Below are positions 1-6,379 of a stretch of 8,550 bases of DNA, in pieces. Position 1 is the stretch's first letter. Each line of letters begins with the position of its first letter. A model generated the notes under the pieces. It was not told the DNA's origin. It worked only from the letters and a program-made list of their open reading frames with translations, and did not search any database. Where the stretch lies: the NCBI GenBank assembly GCA_016783865.1, contig JADHVS010000185.1:1-8550 (forward strand), written 5' to 3'. The DNA comes from Bacteroidales bacterium. Lineage in GTDB: Bacteria > Bacteroidota > Bacteroidia > Bacteroidales > SM23-62. Both the position numbers and the translations under genes were made by a program.

Positions 1-1
1 C

Positions 2-25
2 CCTGCCCCGAGTTCTTGGGACAGG
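2..25. repeat. GC-rich hairpin downstream of uxaC, possible dispersed repeat end or terminator
   Basis: An 8-bp inverted repeat (CCTGCCCC at 2-9 and GGGACAGG at 18-25) encloses an 8-nt loop. Its single imperfect pair, positions 6 and 21, is a C-A mismatch on the plus strand but becomes a G-U wobble on the minus strand, so the fold is better in the RNA running out of uxaC, whose stop lies 33 bp away. No T-tract can be seen because the window ends. The flanking GGCGGGTTCAGGATGAC looks to me like the end of dispersed palindromic elements found between genes in some Bacteroidota. That is recollection of a pattern, not a search result. It could act as a transcript end or simply be a repeat remnant. 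Confidence 0.35.
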
Positions 26-58
26 CGGGTTCAGGATGACATACAATCTATCTTTTAT

Positions 59-1465
59 CTATTCATAGAACCTGAAATAGTTCCGGGCATTGTAGTAACA
101 GATATTCTCAACCATCTGGCTCGTATGATCAAACAGATTTGGCAGTTCTCCTTTCTCCATGTCACCTCCTATCAGATTGCACAAGATCCTCCGGAAGTAT
201 TCGTGGCGTGGAAAGGATAAAAAACTGCGCGAGTCGGTAAGCATACCAACGAAATGGCTGAGAAGACCTAATTGGGATAAAGCATTCATTTGCTTTTCCA
301 TTCCGTCTTTCTGATCCATAAACCACCAGCCTGAACCGAACTGCATCTTACCGGGTGTTTCCCCGTCATTGAAATTATAAATCATGGTGGCCATGAGTTC
401 GTTATCGCGTGGATTCAGGTTATAGACGATTGTCCTGGTAAGTTTTTCGTCGCTGTCAATCCGGTTAAGAAATGCCGACATAGTACGACCCATTTCAAAA
501 TCACCGATCGAATCATACCCCGTATCCGGCCCCAATTTCCCAAACATCCTGGAGTTGTTGTTCCGGATCGCTCCAACGTGGAACTGTTGTGTCCAGTTCT
601 TAGCATGATCCATCCCGGCAAACAGAACAAGCATGGCTGTTTTAAATTTCGGGATCTCTGCCGGATTGAGTGATTTGCCCGACCGGATATTATTGAATAT
701 TTTGATAATCTCCGCATCGTTATAATCTGCATAAAGAAATGATTCAAGCCCGTGATCTGACAGCCTGCAACCCCTTGCATCGAAATAATCGTGCCTGTTG
801 TTCAGGGCATCAACCAGGGAATTAAGATCTTTAATTTCTGTTCCGGAGACATCCGATAACTTATCCAGGTAGCCATTGTAGACTTCAATATTTTCGACTG
901 CCATGGCTTTATCGGGTCTCCATGCCGGAAGTACCTTAATTTCAAATCCGTCTTTGTGGATCATTTCGTGATGTTCAAGTGAATCCACCGGATCGTCGGT
1001 TGTACACACCACTTCGACATTCATTTTCCGTAGAAGGTTTCTTACACTATAATCTTTTGAATTTAACTTTTCCCGTGTCTCATCATAGATCCGCCTTGCA
1101 GATGATTGATCCAGCAGGGTATCGATATCAAAATATCTCTGTAACTCAAGATGGGTCCAATGGTACAAAGGATTCCGAAGCGTATACGGCACGGTCCCTG
1201 CCCATTTCTCAAATTTCTCCCGGTCGCTGGCATCACCTGTCACATATTTTTCATTAATACCATGTGCCCGCATAGCCCTCCATTTATAGTGGTCGCCATT
1301 CAGCCAGATCCGGGTAATGTTTTCAAAAATCCTGTCAGATGCAATTTCATCCGGAGGCAGATGGCAATGATAGTCAATGATTGGCATCTTACTGGCATGG
1401 TCGTGATATAGTTTTTCTGCTGTTTTCGTTTCCAGCAGGAAATTCTGATCCAGAAATTTTTTCAT
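59..1465 (-). CDS. uxaC: Uronate isomerase (glucuronate/galacturonate isomerase)
   Basis: This cytosolic enzyme isomerises D-glucuronate to D-fructuronate and D-galacturonate to D-tagaturonate, the entry step of hexuronate breakdown. At 468 residues it matches the family's usual length (about 470). Visible family marks are the N-terminal metal-site motif DYHCHL (residues 31-36, His33 and His35) of the amidohydrolase-like TIM barrel, TTDDPVDSLEHH (155-166), AWRPDK (181-186), GSGWWFMDQ in the C-terminal third, and the signature GMLTDSRSFLSFPRHEYFRR (407-426). The start ATG is followed by MKKFLDQNFLL, the normal family N-terminus, and no Shine-Dalgarno sequence precedes it. It lies 19 bp downstream of uxaE on the same strand, so the two are almost certainly co-transcribed. 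The stop is followed only by the hairpin at the window edge. No frameshift or missing key residue is apparent. The identification is firm. Confidence 0.97.
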   Translation of the reverse strand: MKKFLDQNFLLETKTAEKLYHDHASKMPIIDYHCHLPPDEIASDRIFENITRIWLNGDHYKWRAMRAHGINEKYVTGDASDREKFEKWAGTVPYTLRNPLYHWTHLELQRYFDIDTLLDQSSARRIYDETREKLNSKDYSVRNLLRKMNVEVVCTTDDPVDSLEHHEMIHKDGFEIKVLPAWRPDKAMAVENIEVYNGYLDKLSDVSGTEIKDLNSLVDALNNRHDYFDARGCRLSDHGLESFLYADYNDAEIIKIFNNIRSGKSLNPAEIPKFKTAMLVLFAGMDHAKNWTQQFHVGAIRNNNSRMFGKLGPDTGYDSIGDFEMGRTMSAFLNRIDSDEKLTRTIVYNLNPRDNELMATMIYNFNDGETPGKMQFGSGWWFMDQKDGMEKQMNALSQLGLLSHFVGMLTDSRSFLSFPRHEYFRRILCNLIGGDMEKGELPNLFDHTSQMVENICYYNARNYFRFYE

Positions 1466-1484
1466 GGTTGTTCTGTTGTCGATC

Positions 1485-2732
1485 TTATAGTAAAAATAAT
1501 CTTTTAATATGCCGGTCGAAAATGTTTTTCTTTACATTTTCTGCAATGATTTCTGCATTTTCTTTCAATGCAGTATAATATTTGTCACCCATGTCACTGG
1601 CAACCTTATATCCTACATGGATCAATTGCCTGAAATGCAAATTATAATCTGGATGATCGGGGATGTGCCTGAGGGCATTAGCGAATTGTACACCGGTCCA
1701 TGTGTTCACTTCATCCGGCAAGGGTAATCTTGAATAGTCGATATTAATGACCGTAGCGTATGGCTGGCACAGCTCATCTTTCCTTGCAAGTGCTGATGAA
1801 TAAATCTCTTTTGCAATCTTTAATCCTTGTCCTTCAGAAAGAGCCAGCCCTATAACTTCTTCCAGCCAGGTAGTACCAGCAGTTTTAATATGAATTCCCT
1901 TATCATATTTTTTAATCAGCCTTCCCAAGATAGGGTAAATAGAGAATTTATCACTTCCCGAGTGGACACTTAGTTTCAGGTTTTCCGGTAATCCGAATTC
2001 CTTGATTGCAAAATCAATTACCAGCAGATCCTGTTCAAACTCTTTTTCGAATTGTAGCAATGCACCAACATAATCCACTCCTTTGTTAAATCTTCCGGTG
2101 AATTTTGGTGCTATTGTCTGTACAGGTATACCCTCATTTGCAATTGCTTTAAGAATTAGGAACATTTCAACCGGGGTTTGCGGGTCTTCCACTTCATCCA
2201 TGGATATCTCCGGTATGAAATCATCCGATCCCTTTTCTCTACGAATATGCCTGTAAATTTTGCCCGCCTCCTTAATGGCAAATAAGAAATTATCAGCAAT
2301 GGATTCAACCAGGTATTCAGAGATTGAAAATTGTTCATCAACTCCCGGGATGGAAAGCTCACCAAGATAAGGTTTGCAGGAGTTAATAAAATCAGAAATT
2401 TCATCCTCCTCAGCCTTTTTACCAATATAATCTGCCACATCAATGGTGAAGAAGTCACTCGAATCAATAAAGGGATCCACATTTCCCATATTAATATGGT
2501 CGGCATCCACATAATACTCTCCTGTCCAGCCCAATGCAGCAACGGATTCATCAGCTTCTTTTCTGGTTTGTTCGGGTTTGGTATGTACTATGAGGTGTTC
2601 CCTGTTTGATTTGTTCCATACAGGGACCAGTGGGATTCCCTGTTCGTTGGCCTTTATGATGGCTTCAAGTTGAGCTTTTCCCTGGTGGCAGAAACGATCT
2701 CCCGTTCCAAAAGAATATTTCGCGATTTTCAT
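1485..2732 (-). CDS. uxaE: Tagaturonate/fructuronate epimerase (UxaE family)
   Basis: The product (415 residues) resembles the UxaE family, which interconverts D-tagaturonate and D-fructuronate. That reaction lets galacturonate join the glucuronate branch without tagaturonate reductase (UxaB) and altronate dehydratase (UxaA). Recognisable stretches are YSFGTGDRFCHQGKAQL at the N-terminus, VDADHINMGNVDPFI (75-89), APKFTGRFNKGVDYVG (208-223), SVHSGSDKFSIYP (255-267) with a likely catalytic or metal-binding His257, and NLHFRQLIHVGYK (364-376) with two more conserved-looking histidines. There is no signal peptide or membrane segment, so it is cytosolic. It is shorter than the characterised thermophile enzyme as I recall it (about 480 residues), but the core is intact. 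Its position directly before uxaC fits this substrate well. It is probably expressed from the divergent gap that contains the palindromic operator candidate. Function rests on family recognition and context. Confidence 0.86.
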   Translation of the reverse strand: MKIAKYSFGTGDRFCHQGKAQLEAIIKANEQGIPLVPVWNKSNREHLIVHTKPEQTRKEADESVAALGWTGEYYVDADHINMGNVDPFIDSSDFFTIDVADYIGKKAEEDEISDFINSCKPYLGELSIPGVDEQFSISEYLVESIADNFLFAIKEAGKIYRHIRREKGSDDFIPEISMDEVEDPQTPVEMFLILKAIANEGIPVQTIAPKFTGRFNKGVDYVGALLQFEKEFEQDLLVIDFAIKEFGLPENLKLSVHSGSDKFSIYPILGRLIKKYDKGIHIKTAGTTWLEEVIGLALSEGQGLKIAKEIYSSALARKDELCQPYATVINIDYSRLPLPDEVNTWTGVQFANALRHIPDHPDYNLHFRQLIHVGYKVASDMGDKYYTALKENAEIIAENVKKNIFDRHIKRLFLL

Positions 2733-2768
2733 AGTGATATTATTATGAATTTTGGAGTTGCAATATTG

Positions 2769-2776
2769 CGAATTTA
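2769..2776 (-). promoter_or_regulatory. Possible -7 box for uxaE-uxaC
   Basis: Read on the minus strand, this is TAAATTCG, one mismatch from the Bacteroidota -7 consensus TAnnTTTG. It would put the transcript start roughly 30 nt before the uxaE start codon. No convincing -33 TTTG element is visible upstream, although a TTTC occurs at a tolerable distance. This is weak evidence in an A+T-rich gap. The overlapping palindrome GCAATATTGC (2760-2769) covers its downstream edge. Confidence 0.3.
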
Positions 2777-2804
2777 CTTAATATCTATATTGAAATTATT
2801 TTTC

Positions 2805-2818
2805 CGTGTACGTACACG
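2805..2818. promoter_or_regulatory. Candidate LacI-family operator (14-bp perfect palindrome)
   Basis: CGTGTACGTACACG reads identically on both strands and is centred on a CG step between 2811 and 2812, as expected for a LacI/GalR-family dimer site. Outside the 14 bp, symmetry breaks at the first position and partly resumes at the next (T/A). The site lies in the divergent gap, 72 bp before the uxaE start and 101 bp before the regulator start. It sits 17 bp upstream of the plus-strand -7 box, where the -33 region should be, so a bound repressor would block polymerase. No second copy occurs in the window. The link to the neighbouring regulator is inferred from adjacency. Confidence 0.65.
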
Positions 2819-2835
2819 AATTTATAAATTTTTTT

Positions 2836-2843
2836 TAGATTTG
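2836..2843 (+). promoter_or_regulatory. Bacteroidota-type -7 promoter element for the rightward operon
   Basis: TAGATTTG is an exact match to the Bacteroidota sigma-ABfr -7 consensus TAnnTTTG. It lies 76 bp before the regulator's ATG, implying a leader of roughly 65-70 nt. No TTTG is present at the expected -33 distance, and the palindromic operator occupies that position. The promoter may therefore be weak or regulated. This is the only exact -7 match I found in the gaps of the window, which suggests that the genes from the regulator to gnd share this promoter. Confidence 0.5.
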
Positions 2844-2919
2844 TAATAATATCTCAGGCAATAATTTGAAGATTTTGTTTCGTATTTCATGTTAAGAAGC
2901 TGTTAGTCAGCACAATAAG

Positions 2920-3972
2920 ATGAAAGTTAGAATTAAGGATATCGCCGGGAAAGCAAATGTGTCAATTGGAACCGTTGACAGGGTAATGCATAACCGCGGA
3001 GAAGTGTCTTCTGAGACACGCGACAGGATTTTGCAGATCATCGATGAAATGCATTATAAGCCTGATATCCTGGCCAGGACATTAAAATCTAAAACAAGTT
3101 TTCGGGTGGCTGTGATCATCCCTGAAGGTAAACGAGGTAATGCGTTTTGGGAAAAACCCTTAAAGGGAATTGAAAATGCAGTAGAGGAGATCCTTCCTTT
3201 CGAATTGGAAGTCCGCTATCATCTGTTCGATCAGTTTAATAAAGAGTCATTTGCTGAAAAAAGTAATCAATTACTGAATGACAAGCCCCATGGAGTTCTG
3301 GTGGCACCAGTTTTTTACAGGGAAACATATTCCTTCCTGAGTCAGCTGAAGGCAATGAATATTCCTTTTATTCTTATAAACTCAAATATCAATCATCCCG
3401 GACAGCAATGTTTTATTGGTCAGGATTCAATGCAGAGCGGACAGGTAGCCGCCCGTCTGATGAGCTACGGATTAGATACCTCAAGTGACGTGATCATTAT
3501 AAACATTGCCAGGGATAGGGATAATTATAATCATATTAAAAGCCGTGAAGAAGGATTCAAAGAGTTTTTCAGGCAGAAGGAGAAGTTGAATAAGATATCA
3601 CTCATTCGGGAAAATATTAATTCCTCTGATAAAAATGAGTTGTTTAAGCGGCTGGAAAAGATCTTATTAAACGGAAGGGAAGCAGGCGGGATATTTGTCA
3701 CCAACTCCAGGGTGTATGCTGTGGCGGAATTTCTTGAAAAAAATAAGCTGGAATATCTGAAGCTGATCGGTTATGACCTGATTGATCCCAACATTGAATA
3801 TCTGCAAAAAGGGATCATCGATTTTCTGATCAGTCAGAAACCGGAGGAGCAGGGATATGCAGGTATCATGAGTTTATTTAATTTACTGGTTATGGACAGA
3901 CAACCCGAGCCGGAGACTTATATACCTATTGATATAATAACAAATGAGAATATTAATTACTATATAAAATAA
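2920..3972 (+). CDS. LacI/GalR-family transcriptional regulator of the uronate locus
   Basis: This 350-residue protein has the standard LacI-family layout. An N-terminal helix-turn-helix spans about residues 4-26 (RIKDIAGKANVSIGTVDRVM, with the recognition-helix variant IGTVDRVMHNRG common in Bacteroidota). Helices to about residue 47 and a hinge around YKPDILARTLKSKT (46-59) follow. From residue 61 onward it is a periplasmic-binding-protein-like sensor domain (FRVAVIIPEG, ILINSN, FIGQDSMQSGQVAA, GGIFVTNSR, IGYDLI). No signal peptide is present, so it is a cytosolic DNA-binding protein. It is the first gene of the rightward unit and divergent from uxaE-uxaC, next to the 14-bp palindrome. The likely role is repression, including of itself, relieved by a uronate or an aldonate intermediate. 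The effector cannot be read from the sequence, and activation cannot be excluded. Confidence 0.9.
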   Translation: MKVRIKDIAGKANVSIGTVDRVMHNRGEVSSETRDRILQIIDEMHYKPDILARTLKSKTSFRVAVIIPEGKRGNAFWEKPLKGIENAVEEILPFELEVRYHLFDQFNKESFAEKSNQLLNDKPHGVLVAPVFYRETYSFLSQLKAMNIPFILINSNINHPGQQCFIGQDSMQSGQVAARLMSYGLDTSSDVIIINIARDRDNYNHIKSREEGFKEFFRQKEKLNKISLIRENINSSDKNELFKRLEKILLNGREAGGIFVTNSRVYAVAEFLEKNKLEYLKLIGYDLIDPNIEYLQKGIIDFLISQKPEEQGYAGIMSLFNLLVMDRQPEPETYIPIDIITNENINYYIK

Positions 3973-3980
3973 CTGTGTTT

Positions 3981-4053
3981 CAGGTTACAAGTTGCAAGTT
4001 ACATGTTAAACCTGCAACCTGGAACCTGGAACCTGGAACCTGCAACCTGCAAA
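3981..4053. repeat. Heptamer tandem repeat with inverted left arm (ACCTGSA type)
   Basis: Six 7-bp units run without interruption from 4010 to 4051: ACCTGCA, three copies of ACCTGGA, then two of ACCTGCA. On the left, 3983-4003 holds three degenerate units of the opposite orientation (GGTTACA, AGTTGCA, AGTTACA), so the two halves can pair into an imperfect hairpin. The array fills almost the whole gap between the regulator stop (3972) and the ATG of the next gene (4056). It leaves no room for an ordinary ribosome binding site except the AAATT just before the start. Confidence 0.85.
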
Positions 4054-4055
4054 TT

Positions 4056-4907
4056 ATGGAACCAATTTCATTTAACGATTTAAAAGATAAAGTATGTGTA
4101 ATCACCGGCGGGGCCGGGGTGATCGGTACAGCCCTGGTTCAGGGACTGGCTTCTGTGGGTACCCGGTGTGCCATCCTGGATATAAATAGGGAGATGGCTG
4201 AAAAAACGGCCAATGAGATTCAGGATCGTTTTTCTGTTAAAACTATCGGGATCCGGACCAATGTGTTGAGCAAGGAATCTCTGGAAGAAGCGCGTATGGC
4301 AATTCATGAAGCCATGGGACCGGTTGATCTGCTCATCAACGCGGCTGGCGGTAACTCACCCAAAGCAACAACACAGTTGGAAAGAATTGAACCGGAAAAT
4401 CTGGGTGAATTGGAGAAGACCTTTTTTGGTCTGGATATGGAAGGTTTTGACTGGGTATTTGAACTGAATTTTAAAGGCACACTCCTTCCAACGATGGTAT
4501 TTGCAAAGGATATGCTGGATAGTAAGAAAGGGGTGATCCTGAACATTTCCTCAATGAATTCATTCAAACCCCTGACCAAAATTCCAGCTTATTCAGCAGC
4601 AAAAGCTTCAATCAACAATTTCACGGAGTGGCTGTCTGTTCATCTTGCTCCCGTTGGAATAAGAGTTAATGCGATTGCACCAGGCTTTTTCCTTACACAA
4701 CAAAACAGGTTTTTACTGGTTGATGAGAATACTGGAAATCCAACAGCGAGGGGTATGAAAATCATTTCCAGCACACCTATGGGAAGGTATGGTAAGACAG
4801 AAGAGCTCCAGGGAACTGTTTTGTATCTTTTATCTGATGTTTCGCAATTCGTAACAGGGATCATTATCCCGGTGGATGGTGGATACAGTGCTTTTGGAGG
4901 GGTCTAG
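4056..4907 (+). CDS. uxuB: SDR-type D-mannonate oxidoreductase / fructuronate reductase (YjmF/UxuB type)
   Basis: The 283-residue product is a classical short-chain dehydrogenase. It has a TGGAGVIG dinucleotide motif (17-24), Asp42 after the second strand (favouring NAD(H) over NADP(H)), NAAGG (95-99), Asn138, Ser165/Ser166 in NISSMN, and the catalytic pair Tyr179/Lys183 in YSAAK. The stretches GLDMEGFDWVFELNFKGTLL and APGFFLTQQNRFLL are characteristic of the YjmF group, which reduces D-fructuronate to D-mannonate. This is unrelated to the long-chain UxuB of E. coli. The reading frame is open back to a GTG at 3975, but those 27 codons translate the heptamer repeat. The ATG at 4056 begins the normal family N-terminus (MEPISFNDLKDKVCVITGG), so I chose it. 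The gene follows the regulator and precedes the LarA homologue. A related sugar-acid specificity, such as gluconate 5-dehydrogenase, is the main alternative. Confidence 0.88.
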   Translation: MEPISFNDLKDKVCVITGGAGVIGTALVQGLASVGTRCAILDINREMAEKTANEIQDRFSVKTIGIRTNVLSKESLEEARMAIHEAMGPVDLLINAAGGNSPKATTQLERIEPENLGELEKTFFGLDMEGFDWVFELNFKGTLLPTMVFAKDMLDSKKGVILNISSMNSFKPLTKIPAYSAAKASINNFTEWLSVHLAPVGIRVNAIAPGFFLTQQNRFLLVDENTGNPTARGMKIISSTPMGRYGKTEELQGTVLYLLSDVSQFVTGIIIPVDGGYSAFGGV

Positions 4908-4909
4908 CG

Positions 4910-4930
4910 GTGAATCGTGAATCGTGAATC
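4910..4930. repeat. Heptamer tandem repeat (GTGAATC x3)
   Basis: Three exact head-to-tail copies of GTGAATC begin two bases after the stop codon of the SDR gene. The unit differs from those in the other gaps, but the 7-bp period is the same. The following stretch to 4983 shows no gene and no recognisable site. Confidence 0.8.
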
Positions 4931-4983
4931 GAGGGTGTGAGAATTATGGGTTGTGTGTGGTCATTTTGAAAGAGTCTGCGAGT

Positions 4984-5033
4984 CCACAAGCCACAAGTCC
5001 CAAAACCCAAAACCCAACTTGCAACCTGCAACA
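4984..5033. repeat. Composite heptamer array (CCACAAG, CCCAAAA, TGCAACC units)
   Basis: Two copies of CCACAAG (4984-4997), one extra T, two copies of CCCAAAA (4999-5012), then CCCAACT, TGCAACC and TGCAACA (to 5033) run head to tail. The last units match the ACCTGCA family in the preceding gap, so different heptamer families are joined here. The array ends 9 bp before the start codon of the LarA homologue and is the last thing transcribed before it. Confidence 0.75.
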
Positions 5034-5042
5034 ATTTAAGAT

Positions 5043-6314
5043 ATGCTATATTATCAAAAAAGCTCAGAAAAAATCCCGTTAACTGATGATGAGCTTCGGG
5101 ATGGATTGATAGCGGGAATTGAGAAATTCGGACCGGCAAAACGTGTACTGGCTATCCCGCCGGACATTACCCGTTTTCATTCATATGCCGGGGTGCTGAC
5201 CCAGATGGCTGATCAGTACCTGGGTGACCGGCTCAGCGATATATTGCCTGCCCTGGGTACTCATGCTCCAATGTCGGAAAAGGAAATCAAAGAGATGTTT
5301 GGGAATATCGACCATAGAAAGTTCCTGGTGCATAATTGGAGAGAGGATGTGGTGACTGTCGGGGAAGTACCAGCCGGATTTGTGCATGAGGTATCTGAGC
5401 AATGTGTTAATTTTCCCTGGAAGGCACAGTTGAATAAACTCCTGCTGGATCCTTCTTTTGACATGATCCTGTCCATTGGCCAGGTAGTTCCCCATGAAGT
5501 GGTCGGAATGGCCAATTATAACAAAAATATTTTTGTTGGTACGGGCGGACAGGAAGGCATCAATAAGAGTCATTTCCTCGGAGCCGCATACGGTATGGAG
5601 AGGATGATGGGGCGGGCGGATACACCGGTCAGGAAGGTCCTTAATTATGCTTCCGAACATTTCACGGCTGATCTTCCGTTATTATATGTATTAACTGTGG
5701 TAGGGCGGGCTGATAATGGTGAACTTAAGGTGTTTGGGCTTTTTATCGGTGATGATCAGGAATGTTTCATGCAAGCCGCCGAACTTTCGCTCAAACTCAA
5801 TTTTACAATGCTTGATACACCGCTTGACAAGGTGGTTGTTTATCTTGATCCCGGTGAATATAGAAGCACCTGGCTGGGTAATAAGAGCATCTACAGGACC
5901 AGGATGGCGCTGGCCAACCAGGGCGAGTTGATTGTCCTGGCTCCGGGTGTATCCATGTTTGGTGAGGATAGGGAAATAGACAGGCTCATAAGAAAATATG
6001 GTTATGCAACAACCCCGGAGATCCTCGAATGGACGAAGAACAATGAAGACCTGAGAAATAACCTGAGTGCGGCTGCACACCTGATCCATGGCTCTTCAGA
6101 GGGTAGGTTCAGGATCACTTATTGCCCGGGTCATCTTTCTGCCGAAGAAATTGAAGGCGTACATTTTAATTATGCCGGTCTGGATGAGATGATGAAAAAA
6201 TATGATCATAAAAAATTGCAGGAGGGGTTTAATACAATGCCGGACGGTGAGGAGATATACTATATATCAAATCCGGCAATCGGGTTATGGGCACATCGGG
6301 ACAGAATTCAGTAG
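5043..6314 (+). CDS. LarA-family nickel-dependent 2-hydroxyacid racemase/epimerase, substrate unknown (aldonate suspected)
   Basis: The 423-residue product belongs to the LarA (DUF2088) family, whose members use a nickel-pincer nucleotide covalently held by a lysine to move hydride at C2 of 2-hydroxyacids. Visible residues are the DITR motif (41-44), His74 in GTHAPM, His151 in VPHEVVG, Lys161 and His177. The spacing His151-Lys161 (10) and Lys161-His177 (16) equals that of His174, Lys184 and His200 in Lactobacillus plantarum LarA, so cofactor attachment and both catalytic histidines look intact. Around 278-292 (LGNKSIYRTRMALAN) a tyrosine that may match LarA Tyr294 is followed by Met288 where LarA has Lys298. 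This alignment is by eye and hints at a different substrate. An in-frame TAA at 5037 fixes ATG 5043 as the first possible start. Lying between a mannonate-forming reductase and pdxB-gnd, it may be an aldonate 2-epimerase (mannonate/gluconate). The cofactor genes larB, larC and larE are not in the window. Confidence 0.88.
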   Translation: MLYYQKSSEKIPLTDDELRDGLIAGIEKFGPAKRVLAIPPDITRFHSYAGVLTQMADQYLGDRLSDILPALGTHAPMSEKEIKEMFGNIDHRKFLVHNWREDVVTVGEVPAGFVHEVSEQCVNFPWKAQLNKLLLDPSFDMILSIGQVVPHEVVGMANYNKNIFVGTGGQEGINKSHFLGAAYGMERMMGRADTPVRKVLNYASEHFTADLPLLYVLTVVGRADNGELKVFGLFIGDDQECFMQAAELSLKLNFTMLDTPLDKVVVYLDPGEYRSTWLGNKSIYRTRMALANQGELIVLAPGVSMFGEDREIDRLIRKYGYATTPEILEWTKNNEDLRNNLSAAAHLIHGSSEGRFRITYCPGHLSAEEIEGVHFNYAGLDEMMKKYDHKKLQEGFNTMPDGEEIYYISNPAIGLWAHRDRIQ

Positions 6315-6336
6315 ACAGTAGACAGTAGACAGTAGA
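6309..6336. repeat. Heptamer tandem repeat (CAGTAGA x4)
   Basis: Four exact head-to-tail copies of CAGTAGA are present. The first copy supplies the last sense codon (CAG) and the TAG stop of the LarA homologue, so the array begins inside the coding region. It is followed by an A-rich stretch with CAAA/CAGA tetramers at 6349-6368 leading to the pdxB start at 6380. Slippage in this array could alter the spacing but not the end of the protein, since every phase-1 copy begins with CAG TAG. Confidence 0.9.
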
Positions 6337-6379
6337 AAAACAATCCAACAAACAAACAGACAAACAGATCAACCAATAA

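Noticed and set aside
2156..2551. 131-codon open frame within uxaE in another frame
   Set aside because: The composition is that of a shifted frame, with no domain pattern, and uxaE explains the region.
3975..4055. 27-residue N-terminal extension of the SDR reductase from a GTG start
   Set aside because: The extra residues are translation of the heptamer repeat array, and the family N-terminus begins at the ATG at 4056.
3981..5033. CRISPR array
   Set aside because: The repeats are only 7 bp long and directly adjoining, with no spacers.
5181..5660. 159-codon minus-strand open frame inside the LarA homologue
   Set aside because: It is fully antisense to a gene with clear catalytic motifs and resembles no family I recognise; the same applies to 5691-6089 on the minus strand.
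5043..6314. Simple lactate racemase
   Set aside because: Not excluded, but the sugar-acid neighbours and the altered substrate region make lactate an unlikely substrate, so the call was kept at family level.
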